A DNA stretch of 64,000 bases from Amycolatopsis regifaucium (GTDB taxonomy: Bacteria > Actinomycetota > Actinomycetes > Mycobacteriales > Pseudonocardiaceae): NCBI RefSeq assembly GCF_001613935.1, contig NZ_LQCI01000009.1:406484-470483 (forward strand). The letters are read 5' to 3'. The notes under the pieces were generated by a model. That model made no database searches, was not told the origin of the DNA, and saw only the letters and a list, made by a program, of their open reading frames with translations. Positions 1 to 10,372 of this stretch are shown here, one piece after another; positions within the stretch are counted from its first letter, which is position 1, and the number at the start of each line of letters is the position of its first letter. A program made the translations under genes and the position numbers.

Positions 1-31
1 TCAGCGCGTGCTCGCGGCGCGAATGTTCGCC

Positions 32-889
32 TTACCGGCGCAGGGAAATCGGGGGCACGGTGTTCGCCCGCAGCGCTTGCTCGTCCATAGTGGACTCCCC
101 GATGCGCGCCTTGCCGATCTTCTCCGCGACGAAGGCACCTGGATCTTCGAGCACGTCGGCCCTGCCGCTCAGGAACGCCCACTCGTGCTCGTCCGACCCG
201 TAGTAGAGAACGGTTCCGAACGACTCGGTGAACCGGCGCCACGACGAGATCAGCGTTTGATTGCGCCACAGCGTCGGGCAGCCCGCCTGGCAGCCGACCA
301 CTCCCCCGGTGGTGAGCAATGCCGCGCACCGGGCCAGGAAATCGGTTCCGTACAACCGGTTGTGCTGGGCCTGGGGATCGTCGTTCTCGTCCGGCAGGTC
401 GATGACGACCACGTCGTAGGAGTCACCGCGATCCTTTGCTTCGGCGAGGAACTCCCAGCCGTCGCGATAGTGCATACGGACCTTCCCGTCGCCGCGCTCG
501 GCACGGGTGAGGTCGTCGAGCGTGTAACCGTAGGGAAGATGCTCGGCACAGGCCCGCACCGCTTCGGCGTCGATGTCGACGTGATCGACCACCTCCGCAC
601 CCGCGGCGACCGCGAGTTCCGAGGCGACCCCTTCGCTGGAACCGATGATCAGCACCCGCTCGACCCGTTCGGCGAGCAGCAGCGACGGGATCACCAATGC
701 CTCGTGGTAGACGAGCTGGCTCAGCTCGGTGCTCTGCCGTTCGTCGTCGCAGAACAGGGAGACCCCCTGTGCCGTCCGTCCGATGAGGACGTGCTGGAAG
801 GCGGTGCGGCCCTCGAACAGCACCTCGTCGACGTCCCAGTGCCGGGTGAGTCCCGGCCCCATCGGTTCGACGATCCGCCGCTGCGCCAT
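32..889 (-). CDS. speE: Spermidine synthase-like aminopropyltransferase
   Basis: This 285-residue cytoplasmic protein has the SpeE-type Rossmann methyltransferase-like fold. It probably transfers an aminopropyl group from decarboxylated S-adenosylmethionine to putrescine. Visible marks are the N-terminal QSTELSQLVYHEAL segment, typical of putrescine-binding regions, and the acidic DVVVIDLPDEND stretch that should carry the catalytic Asp. The nucleotide-binding loop reads IIGSSEG rather than the usual GGGDG, a variant form, so the exact aminopropyl acceptor is uncertain. The ATG shares one base with the stop of the upstream speD gene (TGATG), which decides the start and implies translational coupling. 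It is the last gene of an ODC-speD-speE operon. Confidence 0.85.
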   Translation of the reverse strand: MAQRRIVEPMGPGLTRHWDVDEVLFEGRTAFQHVLIGRTAQGVSLFCDDERQSTELSQLVYHEALVIPSLLLAERVERVLIIGSSEGVASELAVAAGAEVVDHVDIDAEAVRACAEHLPYGYTLDDLTRAERGDGKVRMHYRDGWEFLAEAKDRGDSYDVVVIDLPDENDDPQAQHNRLYGTDFLARCAALLTTGGVVGCQAGCPTLWRNQTLISSWRRFTESFGTVLYYGSDEHEWAFLSGRADVLEDPGAFVAEKIGKARIGESTMDEQALRANTVPPISLRR

Positions 890-1260
890 CAGTTCTCTCC
901 TCGTTCCACAGTGGACATCCGGACGATGCCGGCACCAAGCAGCTTCGCCAGCAACGCGACGGCCCGCTCCGGATCGGCCCGGTCCCCGCAGGTGAACACG
1001 TCCACGAACACCGAGCCGATCTCCGGGTAGGTGTGCACGGACGCGTGCGACTCGGCCAGCAGCGCGAGCACGGTGACCCCTTGCGGCGCGAAGGAATGCG
1101 ACACGACCTCGCATACCGTCGCCCCCGCTTCCGTCACCGCGTCCGCGAGAGTCTTCTTGAGCAACGCGGGATCATCGAGGAGCGACGGCTCGATCCCCTC
1201 GAACTCCGCGAGTACGTGGCGACCGGCGAACCGGCCGACGAGTGGCACTTCACCCGGCAT
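889..1260 (-). CDS. speD: S-adenosylmethionine decarboxylase proenzyme
   Basis: This 123-residue protein is a prokaryotic class 1 AdoMet decarboxylase. It makes decarboxylated AdoMet, the aminopropyl donor for spermidine. The self-cleavage site is clear in AESHASVHTYPE: cleavage before the Ser should generate the pyruvoyl cofactor. The downstream VDVFTCGD segment carries the conserved Cys. The length matches the small prokaryotic family. The start overlaps the 3' end of the ornithine decarboxylase gene by 11 bases and the stop overlaps the start of speE, so the three are almost certainly co-transcribed. Confidence 0.92.
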   Translation of the reverse strand: MPGEVPLVGRFAGRHVLAEFEGIEPSLLDDPALLKKTLADAVTEAGATVCEVVSHSFAPQGVTVLALLAESHASVHTYPEIGSVFVDVFTCGDRADPERAVALLAKLLGAGIVRMSTVERGEN

Positions 1261-2392
1261 CGGCGAACCTCCCCACAGCATAGGTACGCAACGGTTCGAT
1301 TCCGTTGAAAGCGACCGACGAGTAGCTGGCGGTGTACGCACCGGTGCCCGGGATGTCCAGCCGGTCGCCCGCCTTCAGCGCCAGTGGCAGCGCGCACGGC
1401 GTTCGCTGGTAGAGCACGTCGTCACCATCGCAGGTCGGCCCCGCCAGTACCACTGGTCCTTCCGGTCCTTTGACGCCGACGGGCTCCAGCCGATACGCGA
1501 CGGCTTCGTTCTCGCACTCGGCCATCCCGTTGTACCTGCCGACGTCGAGATAGACCCAGCGGCGTTCGTCGGCGACGGCGCGAGTGGTCACCAGGACGAC
1601 TTCGGTGCGGATGAGCCCGGCGTCGGCGACGATCACGCGACCCGGCTCGAGCATCAGTTCCGGCCCCGGCAGGTGCCGCCGGATGGCGTCGTGGATCACC
1701 GCCGCGTAGCCCGCCAACGAAGGCACGGGTTCCCGGTGCTCGGTGGCGAACCCGCCGCCGATGTTGAGCCGTGCCGGCCCGACGCCGGCGTCGGCGGCGA
1801 CCTTGGCCGCCGTCGCGATGCCGATCTCCCAGGCGGCCGGATCGGGTTGCTGAGACCCGACGTGGAACGCGATTCCCGGCCGCAGCCCGGCTTCCGCGGC
1901 CCGGCGCAGCAACGCGGCCGCCACGGATGGCTCACAGCCGAACTTGTGGCCGAACGGCGTAACCGAATCGGGACCGCCGGTCAGCAGGCGGATCGAGACC
2001 AGCGAACCGGGCGCGTGCTCGGCCAGGTTCGCCAGATCCCCGGCGGAATCCGTCGTGAATTCACGGACTCCGCGCGCATACGCGTACGAGATGTCCGACG
2101 GCTTCTTGATCGTGTTGCCGTAGGCCAGTTCCCCCGCGTCCGCGCCGCGCGACAGGCACAGGTCGATCTCGCCCGTGCTCGCGACGTCGAAACCCGCACC
2201 CGCCGACCGCACCGCGTCGAGCACGGCGGGAACGGGATTGGCCTTGACGGCGTACCGGATCAGCGCGCCCGGGAAGGCCGCCGAGACCGCGGCCGTCCGG
2301 TCCGCGACCAGGTCGGTGTCCACGACCAGGCACGGTGTCGGCGGCTCGCGGTCCGCCAGGAAGGCGCGGATCCGGTTCAGGCTTTCGGTCAC
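1250..2392 (-). CDS. speC: Ornithine/lysine-type decarboxylase (PLP fold III)
   Basis: This 380-residue protein is a group IV (alanine racemase-fold) PLP decarboxylase, most likely ornithine decarboxylase producing putrescine. The PLP lysine is K50 in RYAVKANP. Further landmarks are HVGSQQ, the glycine loop GGGFATEH, EPGRVIVADAG and the C-terminal PTCDGDD motif, whose Cys reaches the partner active site in the dimer. Length is typical. Its position directly upstream of speD and speE supports ornithine over diaminopimelate as substrate, although lysine or arginine cannot be excluded from sequence alone. Confidence 0.87.
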   Translation of the reverse strand: MTESLNRIRAFLADREPPTPCLVVDTDLVADRTAAVSAAFPGALIRYAVKANPVPAVLDAVRSAGAGFDVASTGEIDLCLSRGADAGELAYGNTIKKPSDISYAYARGVREFTTDSAGDLANLAEHAPGSLVSIRLLTGGPDSVTPFGHKFGCEPSVAAALLRRAAEAGLRPGIAFHVGSQQPDPAAWEIGIATAAKVAADAGVGPARLNIGGGFATEHREPVPSLAGYAAVIHDAIRRHLPGPELMLEPGRVIVADAGLIRTEVVLVTTRAVADERRWVYLDVGRYNGMAECENEAVAYRLEPVGVKGPEGPVVLAGPTCDGDDVLYQRTPCALPLALKAGDRLDIPGTGAYTASYSSVAFNGIEPLRTYAVGRFADAG

Positions 2393-2437
2393 GCGCCCCA
2401 GGGTGTCAAAGGCTCATGGGGGGCGCGGAACCCGGGG

Positions 2438-2626
2438 TCACGCCCGGGCGTCGCCCGAGGCCTGCTCAGGCAATTCCACCCCGTGTTCGGCGGCCAGGCG
2501 CTCCAGGTTGGCCAGATCGGCGCCGACGGCCGACGCGCGATCCTCGTCCGAATCCCGCCTGGCGATCCGGACCTCTTCCCTCGCCTGTCGTACCCGCTCC
2601 CGCAGATTCACCGCGAACTCGCTCAT
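2438..2626 (-). CDS. Small charged coiled-coil protein, unknown function
   Basis: This 62-residue protein begins MSEFAVNLRERVRQAREE and is rich in Arg, Glu and Asp in heptad-like spacing, suggesting one or two amphipathic helices. A good ribosome binding site (GGGGGTG) precedes the ATG. It lies 45 bases upstream of the ornithine decarboxylase gene on the same strand and could be the first gene of that operon. I do not recognise a family or function. Confidence 0.6.
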   Translation of the reverse strand: MSEFAVNLRERVRQAREEVRIARRDSDEDRASAVGADLANLERLAAEHGVELPEQASGDARA

Positions 2627-2765
2627 CGTGCACCCCCGATCTCCCGCACCTCGTCCGTCTTCACCCTAGGGCCCTCCGAATTCACCACCGACGTGATCTG
2701 CGTCATCACAGGCTCGTTCGCGGTCGAAGTGAAGAAGTATGCCGGTGCCACCATGGTTTCGCAGC

Positions 2766-3950
2766 TCAGGGAAGGCCGGCTTTTTCAACCGGCGCGGCGG
2801 TGCGCACCCGGCGACCGATCACCGCGAGCGGGGCGAGGGCGCACAGCCCGCCCGCGATGGCGACCAGAACGTATCCACCCAGGCCGAAGAGGTGCCCGGC
2901 GAGCAGGCTCGCCGCCGCGGAGGTTCCCCACACGAAGGCGTCGACCGTGCCCTGGGCCCGCACCCGCTGAGCGGGCGGAAGATCGCGGCTGAGCATGCTG
3001 CTGCCGCCGACGAACACCAGATTCCAGCCGTAGCCGAGCAGGAACATCGCGACCGGGATTCCCACGTGATGCGAATCAGGGCCGCCGATCGCGGTGACCG
3101 CCGCGACGGTGAGCGTGCCGATACCGCCGAAGATCGTCGCGCGGCCGCCCCAGCGGTCGGCGAGCCAGCCGGACAACGGCGCCAGCGCGAACATCCCGAC
3201 CAGATGGGCGCTCAGCACCCAGCCGACGACGTCCAGTCCCTGACCGTGCTGGTGCAGCTGGACCGGCGTCATCGTCATCACCGCGACCATCGCCAGCTGC
3301 GCGCCGACCATCGCCACGAGCGGTCCGAGGATCAGCGGGTTCCGCACGGACATCCGCTCGCGCCTGGTCGCTCCTTCCGCCGGAGCGGCGAGACCGCGCG
3401 GCAGGGTGGCGACGGCGAGCACCGCGATGGCCACGACGATCGCCCCGGCCGCGAGCGGACCGGACAGGGCGGGCAGATCGGCGGCTTCCGCCCGCGCCGC
3501 GGCCGGCGCGATCAACGCCGGACCGGCCACCGCGCCGACCGTCCCCGCCCAGACCATTGTGGACAGTGCGAAACCCTTGCGGCGCTCCGGGGAGAGGTCG
3601 GCGGCCGTGTAGCGAGAAAGCTGTGCCCCGCTGTTGCCGAAGCCGATCAAGGGCATCCCCGCCACCAGCGCGAGTATGGATCCGCCGAGCACTCCCGCGA
3701 ACGAGATCAGCGCACCCGCCACCGCGGCGCCGTACATCAGCACCAAGACCAGGCGCCTGCCGTAGCGGGCGGCCAGCGCTCCCGACGACAGCGACCCCGC
3801 GGCGGAACCGAGTACCAGCACGGCGTTCGGGAGTCCGCTCCACGCGGCACCGGCGTGCTCGACCACGATCAACGCCGCCGTGGTGGAGAGGCCGACGACC
3901 GCGGTGCTGAGGCAGGCGACGCCCATGAAGAGCGCGAACATCGGTTTCAT
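2766..3950 (-). CDS. MFS transporter
   Basis: This 394-residue integral membrane protein has about twelve hydrophobic segments. The loop ARYGRRLVLVLM after the second or third helix matches the MFS A motif (G-x-x-x-D/G-R-x-G-R-R), and WLADRWGGRATIFGG repeats it in the second half. It is probably a proton-coupled exporter of small molecules; the substrate cannot be deduced. It is transcribed divergently from an Lrp/AsnC regulator across a 93-base gap, so that regulator is the natural candidate controller. Confidence 0.85.
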   Translation of the reverse strand: MKPMFALFMGVACLSTAVVGLSTTAALIVVEHAGAAWSGLPNAVLVLGSAAGSLSSGALAARYGRRLVLVLMYGAAVAGALISFAGVLGGSILALVAGMPLIGFGNSGAQLSRYTAADLSPERRKGFALSTMVWAGTVGAVAGPALIAPAAARAEAADLPALSGPLAAGAIVVAIAVLAVATLPRGLAAPAEGATRRERMSVRNPLILGPLVAMVGAQLAMVAVMTMTPVQLHQHGQGLDVVGWVLSAHLVGMFALAPLSGWLADRWGGRATIFGGIGTLTVAAVTAIGGPDSHHVGIPVAMFLLGYGWNLVFVGGSSMLSRDLPPAQRVRAQGTVDAFVWGTSAAASLLAGHLFGLGGYVLVAIAGGLCALAPLAVIGRRVRTAAPVEKAGLP

Positions 3951-4043
3951 GATTCAAACCTAAGGAATCCGGGCGTTCCGGCGAATAGGCTCACGAAGGC
4001 CTTGCGGGGGTGCGAGGCCCATCATGAAAGGAATCCTGGCGCG

Positions 4044-4547
4044 ATGACCTTACGATCGGAAAGGCCGCTGGACGACCTCGACTGGCGGCTCGTCGAGACC
4101 CTCCAGAGCGACGGGCGGCTCTCGTTCAAGGAGCTGGGACGCCGGGTCAACCTCTCCGCGCCGGCGGTCGCCGAGCGGGTCCGGCGGCTGGAGGAGACGG
4201 GCGTCATCACCGGATATCGCGCACAGGTCGATGCCCGCCGCACGGGGTACGACCTGCAGGCGTTCGTCGAGATGCGCTGCTCGCTCGGCAGCTGCCTGCT
4301 GCGCACCAGCAAGTCGGAGGACTACCCCGAAGTGGTCGAGCTGCACCGGCTCAGCGGTGATCGCTGCACCATGCTGAAGGTGCGGGCCGTGTCGCTTGAA
4401 CATCTCGAAGGCCTCTTCGAACGGCTGGGCAAGCACGGTGAGCTGCGGTCCTCGGTGGTGCTGTCGACGCAGTTCGAAGGCAGGCCGGTCGGACCGCCGG
4501 TCGAGGACTACCTGAAGGCGACGAAGAGCGAGGGCTGGAGCGTCTGA
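4044..4547 (+). CDS. Lrp/AsnC family transcriptional regulator
   Basis: This 167-residue regulator has an N-terminal winged helix-turn-helix (DDLDWRLVETLQSDGRLSFKELGRRVNLSAPAV region, residues about 8-60) and a C-terminal RAM ligand-binding domain (residues about 70-150). The start is the ATG 12 bases after an AAAGGA ribosome site; upstream in-frame extensions have no support. It probably binds an amino acid and controls the divergent MFS gene. A 14-base direct repeat (AAGGAATCC-G/T-GGCG) at 3962-3975 and 4028-4041 brackets the intergenic region. Confidence 0.9.
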   Translation: MTLRSERPLDDLDWRLVETLQSDGRLSFKELGRRVNLSAPAVAERVRRLEETGVITGYRAQVDARRTGYDLQAFVEMRCSLGSCLLRTSKSEDYPEVVELHRLSGDRCTMLKVRAVSLEHLEGLFERLGKHGELRSSVVLSTQFEGRPVGPPVEDYLKATKSEGWSV

Positions 4548-4712
4548 ACCCGATCAGGAATCGAGAAGCGCCGGAGGCCGCGGCTCACCTAGCGTGATCA
4601 TCGTCGCGGACACCCCGCACGTACATAGGGGACGGACGGCTCGAAACTGGTTAGATCGAGCCCGGTGAGGCTGACGGACCGTACACGCGGCCCACATCAG
4701 GATGGAGAGACG

Positions 4713-7097
<2,385 letters not shown>

Positions 7098-7112
7098 CCC
7101 CGGCCTCACGCC

Positions 7113-7134
7113 CGCGTTTAGTCCTCTAAATGCG
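7113..7134. repeat. TTTAG hairpin repeat, copy 1
   Basis: A 22-base element: arm CGCGTTTAG, spacer TCCT, arm CTAAATGCG, pairing with one G-T wobble. It sits just after the UvrA-like gene. Related copies are at 7157-7173 and 15629-15650. It may act as a bidirectional terminator or be a small dispersed repeat. Confidence 0.65.
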
Positions 7135-7156
7135 TAGGTGGACCACGCCCCACGCC

Positions 7157-7173
7157 CGCGTTTAGTCCTCTAG
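7157..7173. repeat. TTTAG hairpin repeat, copy 2, overlaps 3' end of LigD polymerase gene
   Basis: The sequence CGCGTTTAGTCCTCTAG repeats the left arm and spacer of copy 1 but keeps only the start of the right arm. The LigD-polymerase stop codon (TAA on the minus strand, 7162-7164) and its last residues, LED, lie inside the repeat, so the repeat appears to have supplied the gene's end. Confidence 0.65.
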
Positions 7174-8094
7174 ATCCGGGTCTCGGTCGGCCCACTCGAG
7201 GAGGGTGTCGAGCGAGTACGCGGTGTCGTCGATGCCCGCGTGCAGGTCGCCGAGTTCGGCGAAGCGCGCGGGCACGGTGGCGATGGTGAATTCACGCGGC
7301 TCGACGTCGTCGATCTCGTGCCACCCGATCGGCGTCGAGACGACGGCTTCGGGCACACCGCGGACCGAGTAGGCGCTGGCGATGGTGTGGTCGCGGGCGT
7401 TCTGGTTGTAGTCCACGAACAGTTTCGAAGGATCGCGATCCTTGCGCCACCAGGTGGTGGTGACCTCGTCGGGCATGCGGCGCTCGACCTCGCGCGCGAA
7501 GGCGTGCGCGGCCCGGCGTACCTCCTGGAAGCCCCACCTCGGTTCGATCCGGACGTAAACGTGCAGGCCGTGGCCGCCGGAGGTCTTCGGCCAGCCGGTG
7601 ATCCCGAGTTCGTCCAAAATCTCGCGGACGGTATGCGCGACCTTCCGCACGGTGGAGAACGGGCAGTCGGGCATCGGGTCGAGGTCGATCCGCCACTCAT
7701 CGGGGCGTTCGGTGTCGGCCCGGCGGGAGTTCCAGGGGTGGAACTCGACGGTCGACATCTGCACCGCCCAGATCACGTCGGCGGGATGCGTGACGCACAG
7801 TTCGTAGGCGTGCCTTCCGGAGGGGAAGTCGACGCGGACGGTCTGCAGCCAGTCCGGGGCCCCGTTCGGGACGCGTTTCTGGTGGACCTTCTCCCCCGAG
7901 ACCCCGGACGGGAACCGGTGCAGCATGCACGGCCGCTCCCGCAACGCCCGCACGATCCCGTCGCCGACCGCGAGGTAGTACCGGACGAGATCGAGTTTGG
8001 TCTCACCCCGTGCCGGGAAGTAGACCCGATCCGGGTTCGAGACGCGCACCGTCCGGTCGCCGACCTCGATCTCCACAGCCGAGCTTTTCGCCAT
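7162..8094 (-). CDS. ligD-pol: LigD-type polymerase/primase domain protein
   Basis: This 310-residue stand-alone POL domain belongs to the archaeo-eukaryotic primase superfamily used in bacterial non-homologous end joining. The metal-binding acids are D137 and D139 in RIDLDP, and the nucleotide-binding loop is S172-G-G-H-G (SGGHGLHVY); FVDYNQN follows. Such enzymes add (ribo)nucleotides at breaks. In mycobacteria this domain is fused to phosphoesterase and ligase domains, but here it stands alone, with a PE-ligase-like protein at 38949-40388 and Ku at 29039-29899. The ATG start fits the usual N-terminus. Its 3' end lies inside a dispersed repeat. Confidence 0.92.
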   Translation of the reverse strand: MAKSSAVEIEVGDRTVRVSNPDRVYFPARGETKLDLVRYYLAVGDGIVRALRERPCMLHRFPSGVSGEKVHQKRVPNGAPDWLQTVRVDFPSGRHAYELCVTHPADVIWAVQMSTVEFHPWNSRRADTERPDEWRIDLDPMPDCPFSTVRKVAHTVREILDELGITGWPKTSGGHGLHVYVRIEPRWGFQEVRRAAHAFAREVERRMPDEVTTTWWRKDRDPSKLFVDYNQNARDHTIASAYSVRGVPEAVVSTPIGWHEIDDVEPREFTIATVPARFAELGDLHAGIDDTAYSLDTLLEWADRDPDLED

Positions 8095-8136
8095 GAGGGG
8101 AAACTAGCCCGAAACCGGCCACCCGGCCTATCAGGA

Positions 8137-9261
8137 TCACTCGCTTCCGACGAACATCTCGACCAGGCTCCGCGGAAGTTTCTCGCGGAACTCGCGTTCC
8201 CGAAGGACCGCGGTCGCGTCGTCGACTTCGGCACTGCGGACGAACATGGCCTCCTCGTACTCGGCGATCGCGGCCTCGACGTCGCCGGGATGCGCGGCGA
8301 GCGCCTTGGCCAGTTCGGCGCCGTCGAGCATCGTCAGGTTGGCCCCTTCGCCGTTGGGAGCGGCGAGGTGGGCGGCGTCACCGACCAGGGTCACCCCCGG
8401 CACCCTGTCCCAGCGGAGCCCGGCCGGGAGGGCGTAGTGCGGACGATGGACCGGCGCGGTGTCGGTCTCGGTGAGCAGGGCGGTGAGTTCCGGCGCCCAG
8501 CCGTCGAACTCCCGCGCGATCCGCGCGGTGGTCGCGGCGGGGTCGGTGAAATCGATGTCCGCGAACCAGTCCAGCGTCTCGTTGAGCACCACGTAGGTGT
8601 GCAAGGTGTCACCGCTTTCCCGGTGGGCGTGGATCTCCCTCTCCGGTGCGGGCGCTATCAGCGCCCCACCGCCGACCGCCTTCGCGGCGGCCTGATGCCG
8701 GGTGTCGGCGTCGTACAGATAGGTCTCGACGAACGACGTACCGGCGTACTCGGGTATGGCGCCGGTGAGCAAAGGCCGTACTCGCGACCAGGCGCCGTCC
8801 GCGCCGACCAGCACGTCTCCCCCGGCGGTGGTGCCGTCGGCGAAGGTCACCTCGTGGCCGCCTTCGTCGAGCCGCCGGACGCCGGTGACCTTGTGGCCCC
8901 AGCGGACGGTGCCGTCCGGGAGGGACTCGAGCAACATCCTCCGCAGGTCGGCGCGCTGCACCTCGGGGCGGCCGCCGGTCCCGTCGTCGGCCTGCTCGAA
9001 CAGGACCGTCCCGTCCGGGGCCAGGATCCGCATCGCCTCGCGGCCCTCCAACACGAGGCCGCGGAACTCCTCCATCAGGCCCGCCGCTTGGACGGCGAGT
9101 TGTCCGTTGTAGTCGTGGATGTCGAGCATCCCGCCCTGTGCGCGTTCCTCCGGCGAATTCTCCGCCTCGTAGACCACTGCCGGGATGCCGTATACGTGCA
9201 GGACACGGGCCAGGGTGAGCCCGCTGAGTCCCGCGCCGATGATCGTGACGGTCGCCTTCAT
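8137..9261 (-). CDS. FAD-dependent monooxygenase
   Basis: This 374-residue flavoprotein is of the aromatic hydroxylase/TetX-like group. The dinucleotide fold begins at residue 6 (IIGAGLSGLTLA), and the second FAD motif is GDAAHLAAPNGEGANLTMLD near residue 300. It would use NAD(P)H and oxygen to hydroxylate a small hydrophobic substrate; the substrate is unknown. The ATG used is MKATVTIIGAG. The gene is divergent from a TetR regulator across an 81-base region containing three operator-like palindromes, so it is likely repressed by that TetR and induced by its substrate or a drug. Confidence 0.88.
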   Translation of the reverse strand: MKATVTIIGAGLSGLTLARVLHVYGIPAVVYEAENSPEERAQGGMLDIHDYNGQLAVQAAGLMEEFRGLVLEGREAMRILAPDGTVLFEQADDGTGGRPEVQRADLRRMLLESLPDGTVRWGHKVTGVRRLDEGGHEVTFADGTTAGGDVLVGADGAWSRVRPLLTGAIPEYAGTSFVETYLYDADTRHQAAAKAVGGGALIAPAPEREIHAHRESGDTLHTYVVLNETLDWFADIDFTDPAATTARIAREFDGWAPELTALLTETDTAPVHRPHYALPAGLRWDRVPGVTLVGDAAHLAAPNGEGANLTMLDGAELAKALAAHPGDVEAAIAEYEEAMFVRSAEVDDATAVLREREFREKLPRSLVEMFVGSE

Positions 9262-9272
9262 GACACCTCTTC

Positions 9273-9323
9273 TGGAATGGCGTTCCATGGTGGAATGTCA
9301 TTCCATATTGGAACGGCGCTCCA
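9273..9323. promoter_or_regulatory. Triple palindromic operator between TetR and monooxygenase genes
   Basis: Three 15-base palindromes share the form TGGAAyGnCryTCCA: 9273-9287 TGGAATGGCGTTCCA, 9291-9305 TGGAATGTCATTCCA and 9309-9323 TGGAACGGCGCTCCA. Their starts are exactly 18 bases apart. They fill most of the 81-base divergent promoter region and end 20 bases before the tetR ATG. They are almost certainly the binding sites of the adjacent TetR protein. Confidence 0.85.
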
Positions 9324-9342
9324 GGTCTGTCAAGATGACGGC

Positions 9343-10038
9343 ATGGCCACACGGACAAGCCGGACACCGCGGCGCACGGAGGCGCTCTCCCGGGAGCGCA
9401 TCGTCGAGGCCGCCGTCGCACTGCTCGACGCGGAAGGCGAGAGCGGGCTGACCTTCCGGACACTGACCGAACGCCTCGCCACCGGCCCGGGAGCGATCTA
9501 CTGGCATGTGGCCAACAAAGGGGAACTACTCGCCGCCGCGACCGACTCCGTCATCGCGGACGTCTTGGCCATCGAGCACGACGAGCCATCGGACACGCCT
9601 CAGGACGAGATCCGCACCCTCGCACTCGGCCTGTTCGACGCGATCGCGGACCACCCGTGGCTTTCCGCGCAACTCGCCGTTCAGCTTTCCGGCAGCCCTT
9701 GGGGTTCGGTGACCCCGCGGATCTTCGAAAGCTTCGGACAACGGGTCGCCGCGTTGGGCGTGCCCGAAGCCACTTGGTTCACGGCGGCCTCGGCGCTCAT
9801 GCACTACGTCTTCGGCGCCGCGGGCCAGAACGCCGCGAACGCCCGCGCACTCGAACCCGGAGTGGACCGGGCCGAATTCCTCCACGCCGCGGCGACAGTG
9901 TGGGAAGAACTCGACCCCGGCGAATACCCGTTCATGAAATCCATCGCCGACCAGGTGCGTGAGCACGACGACCGGGAGCAGTTCCTCACCGGGGTCGATC
10001 TCATCCTCACCGGCATCACCGCCTCGAACCGGGCCTGA
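9343..10038 (+). CDS. TetR family repressor (TetR_C_1-like)
   Basis: This 231-residue regulator has an N-terminal helix-turn-helix (LSRERIVEAAVALLDAEG through YWHVANKGELL, residues about 17-62). The alpha-helical ligand domain resembles drug-responsive TetR members. The ATG at this position gives the usual short lead before the HTH; a much longer in-frame extension overlaps the monooxygenase and is rejected. It presumably represses itself and the divergent monooxygenase through the three palindromes at 9273-9323. Confidence 0.9.
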   Translation: MATRTSRTPRRTEALSRERIVEAAVALLDAEGESGLTFRTLTERLATGPGAIYWHVANKGELLAAATDSVIADVLAIEHDEPSDTPQDEIRTLALGLFDAIADHPWLSAQLAVQLSGSPWGSVTPRIFESFGQRVAALGVPEATWFTAASALMHYVFGAAGQNAANARALEPGVDRAEFLHAAATVWEELDPGEYPFMKSIADQVREHDDREQFLTGVDLILTGITASNRA

Positions 10039-10049
10039 GCGGCCGGGCG

Positions 10050-10367
10050 TCAAGCTTTCCGGCGCCGGGCCTTGCGGATCGCCGCGACCGTGACGGCGAA
10101 GACGGCGCCGAGGAAAGTGATGTCCACGGCGGGCACCCAGCGCACGTCGCCGCCCTTGAGCACGTACGCGCCGACAGGGCGCGCGGCCAGGATGAAACCG
10201 CCACCCTCGCCTTCCTTGTCCTGCTCGGCGCCGTGTCCGCCGCCACCACCGCCGATGACGCGCGCGGCGGGAATCACCACCACCCCGTCGTGCTCCACCG
10301 GTTCGCCGTAGACGCGGCGGACGGTGAGGATGTCGCGCATGGTGCCGGCGACCTTCTCGAGTCCCAT
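10050..10367 (-). CDS. GerW/YtfJ family sporulation-type protein
   Basis: This 105-residue protein resembles the YtfJ/GerW family: a GEPVEHDGVVVIPAARV segment, a glycine-rich linker (GGGGGGHG), then a conserved GGFILAARPVGAYVLKGGDVRWVPAVD core and a short hydrophobic tail (VDITFLGAVFAVTVAAI). The function in non-endospore-forming actinobacteria is unknown. It starts 5 bases after the stop of the GntR gene, so the two are probably co-transcribed. Confidence 0.75.
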   Translation of the reverse strand: MGLEKVAGTMRDILTVRRVYGEPVEHDGVVVIPAARVIGGGGGGHGAEQDKEGEGGGFILAARPVGAYVLKGGDVRWVPAVDITFLGAVFAVTVAAIRKARRRKA

Positions 10368-10372
10368 CGCGG

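Noticed and set aside
3962..4041. 14-base direct repeat around the MFS/Lrp promoter as an Lrp site
   Set aside because: The second copy includes the ribosome site of the Lrp gene and neither copy is palindromic, so chance or ribosome-site constraint explains it equally well. Kept only as a note in the Lrp entry.
1031..4043. Long open frames opposite the polyamine and MFS genes
   Set aside because: They are high-GC antisense frames with Arg/Pro/Ala-rich composition, no family motifs and no start sites.
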